Positions 1 through 9,087 of a DNA stretch of 64,000 bases are shown here, piece by piece. Below the pieces are notes generated by a model that did not search any database, had not been told where the DNA came from, and saw only the letters and a list, made by a program, of their open reading frames with translations. The stretch is from contig NZ_CP012945.1 in assembly GCF_001402915.1 (NCBI RefSeq), forward strand, positions 124,001 through 188,000. Direction: 5' to 3'. The translations under genes were made by a program, and so were the position numbers. Position 1 is the stretch's first letter, and every line of letters begins with the position of its first letter. Source of the stretch: Devosia sp. A16 (GTDB lineage: Bacteria; Pseudomonadota; Alphaproteobacteria; Rhizobiales; Devosiaceae).

Positions 1-22
1 CCCAGCCACTAACCCACAAAGC

Positions 23-54
23 AAAAAGGGCGGCGTCACCGACGCCGCCCTTTT
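23..54. terminator. Bidirectional intrinsic terminator after ettA
   Basis: A perfect stem, GGGCGGCGTC pairing with GACGCCGCCC around a 3-base loop, is flanked by an A-run on the left and a T-run on the right. It can therefore end transcription in both directions. It lies about 20 bases past the ettA stop codon on the minus strand. Confidence 0.85.
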
Positions 55-73
55 CTCAGATTGAAGCGCCGCG

Positions 74-1729
74 TTACCGCGTCAGCTTCTTGTACGTGAC
101 CTTGTGATTATTCACCGAGTCCGCACCCAGGCGCCGGATCTTGTCCTGCTCATAGTCCTGGAAGTTGCCCTCGAACCACTCGAAATGGCTGTCGCCTTCA
201 TAGGCCAGCATGTGTGTCGCCAGCCGATCGAGGAACATGCGGTCGTGGCTGATGATCACGGCGCAACCGGCGAATTCCTCCAGCGCCTCTTCGAGCGCCG
301 CGAGGGTTTCGGTGTCGAGATCGTTGGTCGGCTCGTCGAGCAGCAGCACGTTGGCGCCCGACTTCAGCATCTTGGCGAGATGCACGCGGTTGCGCTGCCC
401 GCCTGAGAGGTTGCCGACCTTCTGCTGCTGGTCGGCGCCCTTGAAGTTGAAGGCCGAGGTATAGGCGCGCGAGTTCATCTCGCGCTTGCCCAGCATCAGG
501 ATCTCGTTGCCGCCCGAGATTTCCTCCCACACCGTCTTGTTCGGTGCGAGCGTGTCGCGGCTCTGGTCGACATAGCCGAGGTTGACGTTGTCGGCGATGG
601 TGATCTCGCCGGAATCCGGCTTTTCCTGCCCGGTGATCATACGGAACAAAGTCGACTTGCCGACGCCGTTCGGGCCGATGACGCCAACGATGCCGCCCGG
701 CGGCAGCTTGAAAGTCAGATTGTCGATCAGCACCCGGTCGCCATACGACTTGGTGACGCCCTCGATATTGATGACGTTCTGGCCCAGCCGCTCGCCCGGC
801 GGGATGATGATCTGCGCCGTCGACGACTGCGTACGCGCCTCGTTCACCTTCACCAGTTCGTCATAAGCGCGGATACGCGCCTTGGACTTGGCCATGCGGG
901 CCTGCGGGCTCTGGCCCATCCATTCGCGCTCACGCTCCAGCACCTTGGCGCGGGCCGCATCTTCCGACTGCTCCTGCGCGAAGCGCTTGGCCTTGGCATT
1001 GAGATAGGCCGAGTAGTTGCCCTCGTAGGGCACGCCGCGGCCGCGATCGAGCTCGAGGATCCAGCCGGTGACGTTGTCGAGGAAGTAGCGGTCGTGGGTG
1101 ATGATCAGCACCGCGCCGGGGAATTCGCGCAGGTGATTTTCGAGCCACGCCGTGGTCTCGGCGTCGAGATGGTTGGTCGGCTCGTCCAGCAGCAGCAGGT
1201 CGGGCTTCGACAGCAGCAGGGCGCAGAGCGCCACGCGCCGCTTCTCGCCGCCTGAGAGGTTGTTGACGTCGGCATCGCCCGGCGGGCAGCCCAGCGCCTC
1301 CATGGCGACCTCGACCTGGCTGTCGAGATCCCAGAGGTTCTGGCTGTCGATGATGTCCTGCAGCTTGGTCGCCTCGTCGGCGGTTTCGTCGGAATAGTTC
1401 ATCATCAGCTCGTTATAGCGATCGATGACGTCCTTCTTCTCCTTGACGCCGGTCATGACGTTGCCCTTGACGTCGAGCGCCGGATCGAGCTGCGGCTCCT
1501 GCGCCAGGTAGCCGACCTTGGCGCCGTCGGCCACCCAGGCCTCGCCGGTGAACTCGGTGTCGATGCCGGCCATGATGCGGAGCAGCGTGGACTTACCCGA
1601 GCCGTTCGGCCCCAGGACGCCGATCTTGGCGTCGGGGTAGAAACTCAGGTGGATGTTGTCGAGCACCTTCTTGCCGCTGGCGTAAGCCTTGGACATTCCG
1701 TGCATGTGATAGATGAACTGGCGCGCCAT
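74..1729 (-). CDS. ettA: Energy-dependent translational throttle protein EttA (ABC-F ATPase)
   Basis: This is a cytosolic ABC-F protein of 551 residues, the usual EttA length, with two ATPase domains and no membrane segments. The first Walker A (GPNGSGKST) is at residues 40-48 and the second (GPNGVGKST) at about 355. Signature motifs LSGGEKRRV and LSGGQRNRV and Walker B/D-loop motifs LLLDEPTNHLD and LLLDEPTNDLD are intact. A charged arginine-rich linker at about 245-315 is the P-site tRNA interaction motif region. Known EttA binds the ribosomal E site and gates the first elongation step by ATP/ADP ratio. It is a single gene with its own terminator. Paralogues such as Uup are less likely given the linker and length. 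Confidence 0.93.
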   Translation of the reverse strand: MARQFIYHMHGMSKAYASGKKVLDNIHLSFYPDAKIGVLGPNGSGKSTLLRIMAGIDTEFTGEAWVADGAKVGYLAQEPQLDPALDVKGNVMTGVKEKKDVIDRYNELMMNYSDETADEATKLQDIIDSQNLWDLDSQVEVAMEALGCPPGDADVNNLSGGEKRRVALCALLLSKPDLLLLDEPTNHLDAETTAWLENHLREFPGAVLIITHDRYFLDNVTGWILELDRGRGVPYEGNYSAYLNAKAKRFAQEQSEDAARAKVLEREREWMGQSPQARMAKSKARIRAYDELVKVNEARTQSSTAQIIIPPGERLGQNVINIEGVTKSYGDRVLIDNLTFKLPPGGIVGVIGPNGVGKSTLFRMITGQEKPDSGEITIADNVNLGYVDQSRDTLAPNKTVWEEISGGNEILMLGKREMNSRAYTSAFNFKGADQQQKVGNLSGGQRNRVHLAKMLKSGANVLLLDEPTNDLDTETLAALEEALEEFAGCAVIISHDRMFLDRLATHMLAYEGDSHFEWFEGNFQDYEQDKIRRLGADSVNNHKVTYKKLTR

Positions 1730-1807
1730 GAGGGCAATGCTCCCGCCGCTAAACCTTCAAATCGAGCGCCGTATGTAGGGGAACCCGCCGCGCGGGGCAA
1801 CACCACC

Positions 1808-3571
1808 TCAGGTTAACGGCCAGACCAGCGACAGCAGCGGTACCGCGATGGCGACGACCAGCAGCGACAGCGGCAACCCCAGCCGCCAGTAATCACCGAA
1901 CCGGTAGCCGCCCGGTCCCATCACCAGCGTGTTGCACTGGTGCCCGATGGGCGTGAGGAAGTCGCAGCCGGCCCCGATGGCGACTGCCATCAGGAACGCC
2001 TCGGGCCTCAGACCCAGGTCGGTGGCGAAGGTCGCGGCGATCGGCGCCATCACCAGCACCGTCGCCGCATTGTTGAGGAACGGCGTCACCGCCATAGCCG
2101 CGATGAGGATCACCGCCAGCGCCGCGATCGGCGGCAGGCCCATCGAGACCTGCCCCAACCAGGCGGCGATCAGGTCGGTGGCGCCGGTTGCGCGCAGCGA
2201 GTCGCTGACCGGGATCAGCGCCGCCAGCATAATCAGGATCGGCCCATCGAGCTGCCGGTAGATATCGCGCAGCGGCAACGCCCCACTGGCGACAATCAAT
2301 ACGGCAGCGGCAAAGAAAGCGATCGGCACCGGCGCCCAGCCGAGCGCCGTCACCAGCATGGCGGCCCCGAGAATGGCGATCGGCAGCAGCCGGTTGCGCA
2401 CGCTGCCCAGTTGCAGGTTGCGCTCGGCGAGCGGCAGCGCATCGAGATCGCGCAGCTGCTCGCCCATCTGCGTGCGGCTGCCGCGCAGCAGCACCACATC
2501 GCCCTCCTCCAGCCGGATCTGCCCCAGCCGCTCGGAAAAGCGCCGCTCGCGCCGGCTGACGGCGAGGAGGTTGAGGCCGGTCCGCTCGAACAGCGCGAAG
2601 TCGCGCGCCGTGCTGCCCGCGAGCGGCGAGTTGGGCCCGATGATCGCCTCGATGGTGACGAGATCGAGCCCGGGCGCATGGGTGCGGTCCGACAGCGACA
2701 AGCCGCCCCGCTCGATCATCCCGTCCAGCGCTTCGGGCTCACCCTCGACGATCACCCGGTCGCCTTCGCGCAGCACCGCATCGGGAAACGGGGTGCGCCG
2801 CCCGCCCTTGGCCGAAACGATCGAGGTGACCATCGCCTTGCCGCCCGACATCTTGTGCAGGTCGCTGACGGTCTTTTCCAGCGCTGCCGAGTTCGGCCCG
2901 ACGGTTGCTTCGGTGGTGTAGTTCTTGATCTCGATCGCCTCGCCCACCGCCAGCCCCTCGCGCTTGCGCTCCGGCAGCAGCCAATAGAAGAAGACGAGGA
3001 AGATCACCCCGGCGACGGCGAGCGCCAGGCCGACCGGGGTGAAATCGAACATGTGGAAGCTGGTGCCGGTCAGCTCCTCACGCACCCGCGACACGATGAT
3101 GTTGGGCGAGGTGCCGATCTGCGTCATCAGCCCGCCGAGCAACGCAGCGAACGACATCGGCATCAGGAAGCGCGAGGGCGACACGCCCGAGCGCCGCGCC
3201 ATCTGGAAGGCGATGGGGATCATGATCGCCAGCGCCCCGATGTTCTTGACGAAGGCCGAGAGCACCGCGACCACGGTAACGAGGATCAGCAGTTGCACCC
3301 GTGGCGCGGTGACGTTAGGCGCGATCCGCGCCAGCGCGATATCCATGATGCCCGAACGCGACACCGCGGCACTCACCACCAGCGCGCTGCCGACGATGAT
3401 GACGATATCGTCCGAGAGCCCCGAGAACGCCTGCTCCGGCGGCACCACCCCGACCAGCACGGCGACGAGCAGCGCCAGCGCCGCCACCAGGTCATAGCGC
3501 AGCCTGCCCCAGACGAACGCCACCATCATCAGAGCGACGACGGCAAAGGACAGCAGTTGTGGCGGGGTCAT
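1808..3571 (-). CDS. SLC13-family (DASS) permease with two RCK-C domains
   Basis: A 587-residue inner-membrane transporter. Hydrophobic helices occupy roughly residues 1-200 and 400-587, and between them lie two soluble segments typical of TrkA-C/RCK-C domains (motifs such as LREGDRVIVEG and LEEGDVVLLRG). The architecture is that of the sodium:sulfate/dicarboxylate symporter group, including SAC1/YfbS-like proteins. Substrate (sulfate, dicarboxylate or other anion) cannot be read from sequence. The start was chosen at the ATG at 3571, directly before the first helix; the frame stays open to an earlier ATG at 3613, but that extension is Arg-rich and overlaps the divergent promoter region. It diverges from the beta-propeller gene at 3713. 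Confidence 0.82.
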   Translation of the reverse strand: MTPPQLLSFAVVALMMVAFVWGRLRYDLVAALALLVAVLVGVVPPEQAFSGLSDDIVIIVGSALVVSAAVSRSGIMDIALARIAPNVTAPRVQLLILVTVVAVLSAFVKNIGALAIMIPIAFQMARRSGVSPSRFLMPMSFAALLGGLMTQIGTSPNIIVSRVREELTGTSFHMFDFTPVGLALAVAGVIFLVFFYWLLPERKREGLAVGEAIEIKNYTTEATVGPNSAALEKTVSDLHKMSGGKAMVTSIVSAKGGRRTPFPDAVLREGDRVIVEGEPEALDGMIERGGLSLSDRTHAPGLDLVTIEAIIGPNSPLAGSTARDFALFERTGLNLLAVSRRERRFSERLGQIRLEEGDVVLLRGSRTQMGEQLRDLDALPLAERNLQLGSVRNRLLPIAILGAAMLVTALGWAPVPIAFFAAAVLIVASGALPLRDIYRQLDGPILIMLAALIPVSDSLRATGATDLIAAWLGQVSMGLPPIAALAVILIAAMAVTPFLNNAATVLVMAPIAATFATDLGLRPEAFLMAVAIGAGCDFLTPIGHQCNTLVMGPGGYRFGDYWRLGLPLSLLVVAIAVPLLSLVWPLT

Positions 3572-3712
3572 ACGGTCGGGCCTCCGGGTCGCCATGCATA
3601 ACGCGCTTCGCACCGTCTACACCCCGTGACGAAAAGAAAAATCGCCGCAGGAACCATTCCGCTCAGTCCGACTCCGCTGCCACTATCGGGGAAACGCCGT
3701 GGAGGATTCGAC

Positions 3713-4618
3713 GTGCCGCAACGCCCCAACTTCGCCCGTCGCGGCCGCAGCCTGCTGCCTGGCCAGGTCTCGGACCTGACCATCATCGATGCCGATGGCG
3801 GCAACCAACAGGTGCTGTTCACCGCCGACGAGATCATCGAGGCACCCAACTGGACGCCGGACGGCAGGACGCTGCTGTTCAATGCCGGCGGCGAGCTCTG
3901 GACCATCGCAGCCGACGGTACCGGTGAGATCGAGAAGCTCGATACCGGTCACCTCCACGATCTCAACAACGATCACGTGCTGTCGCCCGATGGCGCCACC
4001 GTCTATGTGAGTTCCGACGACGGCCACCTTTACGCCGTGCCGATCGCCGGAGGCACGCCACGCCGGGTATCGAACACCTACCCGCACCGCCACCACTACT
4101 ACCTCCACGGCATCTCACCCGACGGCAAGACGCTGTCCTATGTCGGCATCAACGCCGTCGGCGAAAATCAGTGGGCCAAGGTGAACATCTGGACCATCCC
4201 GGCGGCCGGCGGACCGGACCGGCAACTCACCGACGTGCTGGTGCCCAATGACGGCGCCGAGTACTCGCCGGATGGGGAGTGGATCTGGTTCAACTCCGAG
4301 CAGAGCTCGCCTGGTCACGCCCAGATCTTCAAGATGCGCGCCGACGGCTCGGAGCTGACCCAGATCACCTTCGACGAACGGGTGAACTGGTTCCCGCATT
4401 TCGCCCCCGATGGGAACTCGATCGCCTATCTGAGCTACCCGCCAGGCACCCAGGGCCACCCGGCCGACAGAGACGTGATCCTGCGCCTGATGCGCCCCGA
4501 CGGGGCGGGCACCCGCGACCTCGTCAGCTTCAACGGCGGCCAGGGCACCATCAACGTCAACTCCTGGGCGCCCGATAGCCGGCGGTTTGCGTACGTGGCG
4601 TATCCGGTGGGGGCATAA
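3713..4618 (+). CDS. TolB-like PD40 beta-propeller protein
   Basis: A 301-residue protein built from repeated PD40/WD40-like blades; SPDG or TPDG motifs recur (for example WTPDGRTLLF, LSPDGATVYV, YSPDGEWIWF, WAPDSRRFAY). The chosen start is GTG at 3713, preceded by GGAGG at about 3701-3705. The open frame continues upstream but without a good ribosome site. No signal peptide is visible, so it is probably cytosolic, unlike periplasmic TolB. Its function is unknown; related proteins are annotated only as biopolymer-transport TolB-like or WD40-like. It stands alone between divergent and convergent neighbours. Confidence 0.78.
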   Translation: MPQRPNFARRGRSLLPGQVSDLTIIDADGGNQQVLFTADEIIEAPNWTPDGRTLLFNAGGELWTIAADGTGEIEKLDTGHLHDLNNDHVLSPDGATVYVSSDDGHLYAVPIAGGTPRRVSNTYPHRHHYYLHGISPDGKTLSYVGINAVGENQWAKVNIWTIPAAGGPDRQLTDVLVPNDGAEYSPDGEWIWFNSEQSSPGHAQIFKMRADGSELTQITFDERVNWFPHFAPDGNSIAYLSYPPGTQGHPADRDVILRLMRPDGAGTRDLVSFNGGQGTINVNSWAPDSRRFAYVAYPVGA

Positions 4619-4649
4619 GCCTCACCACCGACTCGATCCAGCAGCTGGA

Positions 4650-4780
4650 GTCTCCCTCCCCCTTGTGGGGGGGATCAAGGGTGGGGGTGGCCCCACGCGC
4701 AGGTGCTGGGGCCCTCCCCCACCCAGCTGCGCTAAGGCTTCGCCTAGCTCCGCTACCCTCCCCACAAGGGAGAGGGAGAC
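4650..4780. repeat. GC-rich palindromic intergenic repeat
   Basis: Arms GTCTCCCTCCC...CTTGTGG and CCACAAGGGAGAGGGAGAC form a long imperfect inverted repeat of about 130 bp. It fills the space between the convergent propeller and acdR genes. It belongs to the same loose group of palindromic elements found at eleven other places in the window. Confidence 0.75.
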
Positions 4781-4804
4781 GGCCGGTGTCGGTGGCGCGC
4801 TCCC

Positions 4805-5281
4805 TCAGAACTCCAGCGCCCGGCAATCCACTACTTCCTTCATCACGAAGAAGGTCCTGGTCTGCCGTACCCCAGGCAGGCCGATCAGTTGCGTGCCGTG
4901 CAGGCGGTTGAAATCGGCCATGTCGCGCACCCGGATCTTCAGAAAATAGTCGAAGTCGCCGGCCACCAGGTGGCAATCGAGCACGAATCTCAGCTTCTGC
5001 ACTGCGCTCTCGAACGCGGCAAAGCTCTCCGGCGTCGAACGATCCAGCACCACGCCGACCAGCACGAGCGTCCCGAGCTCGACCCTCTGCGGTGTCACCA
5101 CCGCGCGAAAGCCCGATACGTAGCCGGCCTCGACCAGATGCTGGGTGCGCCGATGACAGGTCGCGGCGCTGACGCCGACCTCGGCTGCAAGATCGGCATT
5201 GCTGATCCGGCCATCGCGCTGCAGCGCGCGGAGCATCCTGAGGTCGATGCGATCTAGATCAGCATCGGAAGATTCTTTCAT
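4805..5281 (-). CDS. acdR: Lrp/AsnC-family regulator, probable AcdR
   Basis: A 158-residue Lrp/AsnC protein. An N-terminal helix-turn-helix (about residues 8-55; motif [19 protein letters not shown] followed by [10 protein letters not shown]) is followed by an alpha/beta RAM ligand-binding domain (about 70-145). It is divergent from acdS with only 143 bases between the start codons. In several proteobacteria an Lrp-type regulator in exactly this position (AcdR/LrpL) activates acdS in response to ACC. The name AcdR rests on that context plus family membership. The ATG at 5281 was preferred to an upstream in-frame start because the protein begins at the normal family position there. Confidence 0.85.
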   Translation of the reverse strand: MKESSDADLDRIDLRMLRALQRDGRISNADLAAEVGVSAATCHRRTQHLVEAGYVSGFRAVVTPQRVELGTLVLVGVVLDRSTPESFAAFESAVQKLRFVLDCHLVAGDFDYFLKIRVRDMADFNRLHGTQLIGLPGVRQTRTFFVMKEVVDCRALEF

Positions 5282-5390
5282 CTCTGCTCCAAAGATTGGC
5301 GGCAAATACACATACTTTCCGCCTCTTGCGACGGTGGTCGGCGTCCGGCGCCCCGACATTGAAAGCACCCTTCGCGCAACAATTGCTAGC

Positions 5391-5412
5391 CTTGAGTCAC
5401 ATTGATCTCAAG
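5391..5412. promoter_or_regulatory. Inverted repeat in the acdR-acdS intergenic region, candidate AcdR operator
   Basis: CTTGAG-N10-CTCAAG is a perfect 6-base dyad lying 13-34 bases before the acdS start codon. A second short dyad, GCAA-CAA-TTGC, lies at 5376-5386. Lrp-family proteins bind degenerate dyads of this scale. The assignment to AcdR is inference. Confidence 0.4.
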
Positions 5413-5424
5413 GACCAGGGCGCC

Positions 5425-6441
5425 ATGAACCTCGCGAAGTTTCCCCGTTACCCGCTGACCTTCGGTAAAACGCCGATCGAGAAACTGGAGCGTCTCAGCG
5501 CCCATCTCGGCGGCGGCGTCGAGCTCTATGCCAAGCGCGAGGATTGCAATTCCGGCCTCGCCTTCGGCGGCAACAAGCTGAGGAAGCTCGAATACATCGT
5601 CCCCGATGCCATCGCTGCGGGCGCCGATACGCTGGTGTCGATCGGCGGCGTGCAGTCCAACCACACCCGCATGGTGGCGGCGGTCGCCGCCAAGATCGGT
5701 TTCAAGTGCCGCCTGGTGCAGGAGGCCTGGGTGCCGCACGAAGACGCGGTCTATGACCGCGTCGGCAACATCATGTTGAGCCGCATAATGGGCGCCGATG
5801 TGCGGCTGGTCGACGACGGCTTCGACATCGGCATCCGCGACAGCTGGAAGCAGGCCATCGCCGAGGTCGAAGCGGCGGGCGGCAAACCCTACCCGATCCC
5901 GGCCGGCGCCTCGGTGCACAAGTTCGGTGGCCTCGGCTATGTCGGCTTTGCCGAGGAAGTGCGGGCGCAGGAGGCAGAACTCGGTTTCCAGTTCGACTAC
6001 GTTGTCGTCTGCACCGTCACCGGGTCGACCCACGCCGGGATGCTGGTCGGCTTTGCCGCCGATGGCCGTGCCCGAAAGGTCATCGGCATCGATGCTTCGT
6101 GCACGCCGCAGCAGACCCGCACCCAGGTGCTGGAGATCGCCCAGCGCACCGCCGAACTGGTCGAGCTCGGTCGTCCCATCGTCGGCGACGACGTCGTGCT
6201 GCTCGAGAACTATGCCTACCCGATCTATGGCGTGCCGTCGGCGGAAACCAAGGACGCCATCCGCCTCGTCGGCCGGCTGGAAGGCATGATCACCGACCCG
6301 GTCTATGAGGGCAAATCCATGCAGGGGATGATCGACCTGGTCGAAACCGGCTACTTCCCCAAGGGAAGCAAGGTGCTCTACGCCCACCTCGGCGGCGCCC
6401 CTGCACTGAATGGCTATGGGTATGCGTTCAGGAACGGGTGA
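5425..6441 (+). CDS. acdS: 1-aminocyclopropane-1-carboxylate (ACC) deaminase
   Basis: A 338-residue PLP enzyme that splits ACC, the ethylene precursor, into 2-oxobutanoate and ammonia. Counting from the ATG at 5425, the PLP lysine falls at K51 (FGGNK), the SIGGVQSNH loop carries the catalytic serine, and the diagnostic residues E295 (DPVYE) and L322 (HLGG) are both present. These two separate true ACC deaminases from D-cysteine desulfhydrases. The frame is open 43 codons upstream, but AAGGA at 5410 and the numbering fix the start at 5425. It is divergent from acdR. ACC deaminase is typical of plant-associated bacteria that lower host ethylene and use ACC as a nitrogen source. Confidence 0.96.
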   Translation: MNLAKFPRYPLTFGKTPIEKLERLSAHLGGGVELYAKREDCNSGLAFGGNKLRKLEYIVPDAIAAGADTLVSIGGVQSNHTRMVAAVAAKIGFKCRLVQEAWVPHEDAVYDRVGNIMLSRIMGADVRLVDDGFDIGIRDSWKQAIAEVEAAGGKPYPIPAGASVHKFGGLGYVGFAEEVRAQEAELGFQFDYVVVCTVTGSTHAGMLVGFAADGRARKVIGIDASCTPQQTRTQVLEIAQRTAELVELGRPIVGDDVVLLENYAYPIYGVPSAETKDAIRLVGRLEGMITDPVYEGKSMQGMIDLVETGYFPKGSKVLYAHLGGAPALNGYGYAFRNG

Positions 6442-6481
6442 TCTGGGCAGGCAACTCACCTCCGGCGGTGCGGCTCTAGCG

Positions 6482-6596
6482 CCCCCTCTCCCTTGGGGGA
6501 GAGGGTTGGGGTGAGGGGGCCTTGCCGCAAACACAGAACGTGGGAAAGGCCCCCTCACCCGGCCTTCGGCCGACCTCTCCCCCAAGGGAGAGGTGA
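6482..6596. repeat. GC-rich palindromic repeat, CCCCTCACC subtype
   Basis: A long inverted repeat with CCCTCTCCCTTGGGGGAGAGGG on one side and CGACCTCTCCCCCAAGGGAGAGG on the other; the inner part has AAGGCCCCCTCACCCGGCC. The same subtype occurs at 25041-25174. It lies between the convergent acdS and DUF2461 genes. Confidence 0.8.
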
Positions 6597-6604
6597 CCGG
6601 TGCC

Positions 6605-7282
6605 CTACCCCGCCACCTCGGCAATCAGCCACCGCGCGATTGGCGCGGTGTTGGCGAAATGCTCGAGGCACACCTCGGCGAAATCGGGCCTTGCAGCAGC
6701 GCTCGCCGGCAATTCGATACCGGCGGTCAGCCCTTCATAAAGCAGGAACTCGGCCCTATCAGGGTCGGTCTCGAAACCGCGCGGCATCAGCTTCCGCGTC
6801 TTTTCGCCGATATTGTAGGCGCCCTTCGCCTTCACCGCCGCCACCGCCGCCACCAGCGCCTTGCCGGAACGCGGGTGGATGATCGACTGGCGGAAACTAT
6901 CGAGCGTCTCCTTGTCGAAGCCGTACATGCCGGTGCCGAGAAACACCCGCTCCGCCTCGATATGCACGTAGAAGCCCGGCCGGTCCCAGCCGCGCTTGTC
7001 GCCATGCCAGAACCACAGCGCCAGATGCTGCTTGTAAGGGCGCTTGTCCTTGGAAAACCGGATGTCGCGGTTGATGCGCGAGATCGAACCATTGACCTTG
7101 GGGTCGAACTGCACTTCGGGGGAGATCGCCTTGAGCCTGGGGCCGATCTCGGCAACGAAGGCCTTGCCCGGTTCGACATAGCCGGCCTCGTACAGCGGCC
7201 GGTTGGCGTCGAACCAGGCCTTCTCGTTATGCGCCGCGATCCCCGCGAGGAACTCGAAGGTCTGTTTGGGAAAGCCGCTCAC
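6605..7282 (-). CDS. DUF2461 (TIGR02453) family protein
   Basis: A 225-residue soluble protein with the DUF2461 pattern: FEFLAGIAAHNEKAWFDANR near the N terminus, INRDIRFSKDKRPYK in the middle, and YVHIEAERVFLGTGMY after it. Biochemical function is unknown for the family. Translation probably starts at GTG 7282, which overlaps the stop codon of the pentapeptide gene (GTGA at 7279-7282), so the two are translationally coupled. No signal peptide or membrane segment is seen. Confidence 0.85.
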   Translation of the reverse strand: MSGFPKQTFEFLAGIAAHNEKAWFDANRPLYEAGYVEPGKAFVAEIGPRLKAISPEVQFDPKVNGSISRINRDIRFSKDKRPYKQHLALWFWHGDKRGWDRPGFYVHIEAERVFLGTGMYGFDKETLDSFRQSIIHPRSGKALVAAVAAVKAKGAYNIGEKTRKLMPRGFETDPDRAEFLLYEGLTAGIELPASAAARPDFAEVCLEHFANTAPIARWLIAEVAG

Positions 7283-8931
7283 TCGAATGCTCCGACACGT
7301 GTGATCCGATAGGCCTGCTTGGCCTCGAGCCCGTCGAGCCACGCATCGGACCAGCGTGGATGACGGGCGAACTCCTCTGCGGCGAGCGGGGCAATCTCGA
7401 AGCGCTGCGGGAGGAAGCTGCCAGGCGCCGCCTGTTTGGCGAGGGTATCGAGGAAGCCGGCGTCGAACACGATGGCCCCGTCGAAATCGACGCTCTTCAG
7501 GTCTGCGCCGGTGAAATCCGCCACCCCGAAGATGGTGTTGCGGAACGTGCTGCCCGCCATGGAAGCACCGGCGAACGTGGTGTTGTGCACCACCGCACCG
7601 TCGAAGTTGATGCCGAAGCCGCGGCTGCCATCGAATGACACATGGTTCAGGATCGCGGCGGAGAAGTCGGCGCCGGAGAGCTGTGCCCCTTGCTTGAGCC
7701 CTTCCCCGCCGGTGATCGAGGGCAGTTCGCCCGCCGTGAACCGGGTATAGTTGATGTTGGCGTGACGGAAGCGCGCGTGCTCGAGGTAGGCGCCGTCGAA
7801 TTCGGCGCCGACCAGCAACTGTCGATCGAAATTGGCAAAGCGCAGCGCGGCGAAGTGGAAGCGGATATTGCTGCCGGTGCTCGCCGAGCGCACCTCGGCA
7901 AAGCTGAAATCGGCGCCGTTGAGCGTAGAGAAGTCCGTGAGCCCGTTGGAGATCAGGAGCCCGATGATCTGCCCGCGCTCCGGCGATAGCGGCCGATCCG
8001 ACATCACCCCATTCTGTTCGCCGGAAAACTGCACGGCGCCGCTCGCTGCATCGAGCTGCTGGCGCACCGTCGTCGACGCTGCAAGGTCGGTGCGACGCAG
8101 CAGGCCCGACGACATCAGCAGGTTCTCGTCGAGATCGGTCAGTGGGTTGCGGAGGTACCGGTAGGGTCGCGCTGCCGTGGTCGCCGCGATGATCCGGGCG
8201 CGCAAGCCCGGGCTCAGCAGCGCAATCGACGGCTGGTCGCCGGCATAGGTGTTGACCGCCGCCACCTCCTGCGCCACCTGCGCGCCGATCTCGAGGATTT
8301 CCGGCACGATCGAGGTCGAGCGCTGCGCTTCGCCCAGTTCGATCTGGCTCTGGATGAAGCGGTTCTGCTCCTCGATGCGGCTGTTCTGGTCCTGCATCAG
8401 CCCGATCTGGGTGCGCAGCAGCTGGTTCTGCTGGAACAGCAGCGCCGACCCCGCCAGCGCCGCAATGGCCGCGATGAAGGCGGTGATCGTCGCCATCAGC
8501 CAGCGCCGGGTCGACACCCAGGCGTAACGCGCCAGCACCAGCTCGGCGAGGTCGCGGGCCGACTCGGTCGCCTCGGCCACTTTCTGCAGCGCGGCAAAGC
8601 GCGCCACTTCCGAAAGCGGCCGGGCGAACCGCTCCATCTCGACTTCGCCGCGCCTGAACAGGCTTTGCCAGATCTGCCGCCGGAAAATCATCAGCACCGC
8701 GCTGACGACCAGCACCAGTACGAGGAAACCGAACAGCAGCCCGAACACCAGGCCGCCATTGGTGGTGATGAACTCCACCCCGAAGGTGGCGAGCGGGAAG
8801 CCGACGACGACGCCGATGATGAACACCACCAGCGCGATGCCCAGCGTCGCCATGGCGGCATTGAACGCCCTGGCGCGCTCACCGGGGCGGTCGATGTCCG
8901 GCGCCGGTTGCTCCTGCTTGTCGTCAGTCAT
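7279..8931 (-). CDS. Pentapeptide-repeat membrane protein
   Basis: A 550-residue protein. Two hydrophobic helices lie at about residues 28-55 and 62-88, and a third at about 145-165. A glutamine-rich predicted coiled coil follows (about 165-205; QNQLLRTQIGLMQDQNSRI). The C-terminal third holds pentapeptide repeats of the A(D/N)LXX type (ANFDR, AEFDG, ARFRH, ADFSA, ADFTG, ADLKS). The helical repeat part probably sits in the cytosol. Pentapeptide domains mediate protein contacts, but no specific role can be assigned. It is co-directional and translationally coupled with the DUF2461 gene. Confidence 0.8.
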   Translation of the reverse strand: MTDDKQEQPAPDIDRPGERARAFNAAMATLGIALVVFIIGVVVGFPLATFGVEFITTNGGLVFGLLFGFLVLVLVVSAVLMIFRRQIWQSLFRRGEVEMERFARPLSEVARFAALQKVAEATESARDLAELVLARYAWVSTRRWLMATITAFIAAIAALAGSALLFQQNQLLRTQIGLMQDQNSRIEEQNRFIQSQIELGEAQRSTSIVPEILEIGAQVAQEVAAVNTYAGDQPSIALLSPGLRARIIAATTAARPYRYLRNPLTDLDENLLMSSGLLRRTDLAASTTVRQQLDAASGAVQFSGEQNGVMSDRPLSPERGQIIGLLISNGLTDFSTLNGADFSFAEVRSASTGSNIRFHFAALRFANFDRQLLVGAEFDGAYLEHARFRHANINYTRFTAGELPSITGGEGLKQGAQLSGADFSAAILNHVSFDGSRGFGINFDGAVVHNTTFAGASMAGSTFRNTIFGVADFTGADLKSVDFDGAIVFDAGFLDTLAKQAAPGSFLPQRFEIAPLAAEEFARHPRWSDAWLDGLEAKQAYRITRVGAFE

Positions 8932-9087
8932 CGTGTAGTCCCCGAACCCAGGAGAACATTATCCGAGTTCAGGGGGCCGGCAAGCTCGCGTGGGGGTGTC
9001 GCTCTTGGGCCGCGCACAGTTTGCTCTCGCAAACTCGGTGGGAGGAGACTTGGTGGCCCCCCATCACAGCAGCAATCCCCTCACACC

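Noticed and set aside
1940-3601. Long open frame of 553 codons on the plus strand, opposite the SLC13 gene
   Set aside because: It is the antisense shadow of a GC-rich gene: Arg/His/Gln/Asp-rich, no domains, no ribosome site.
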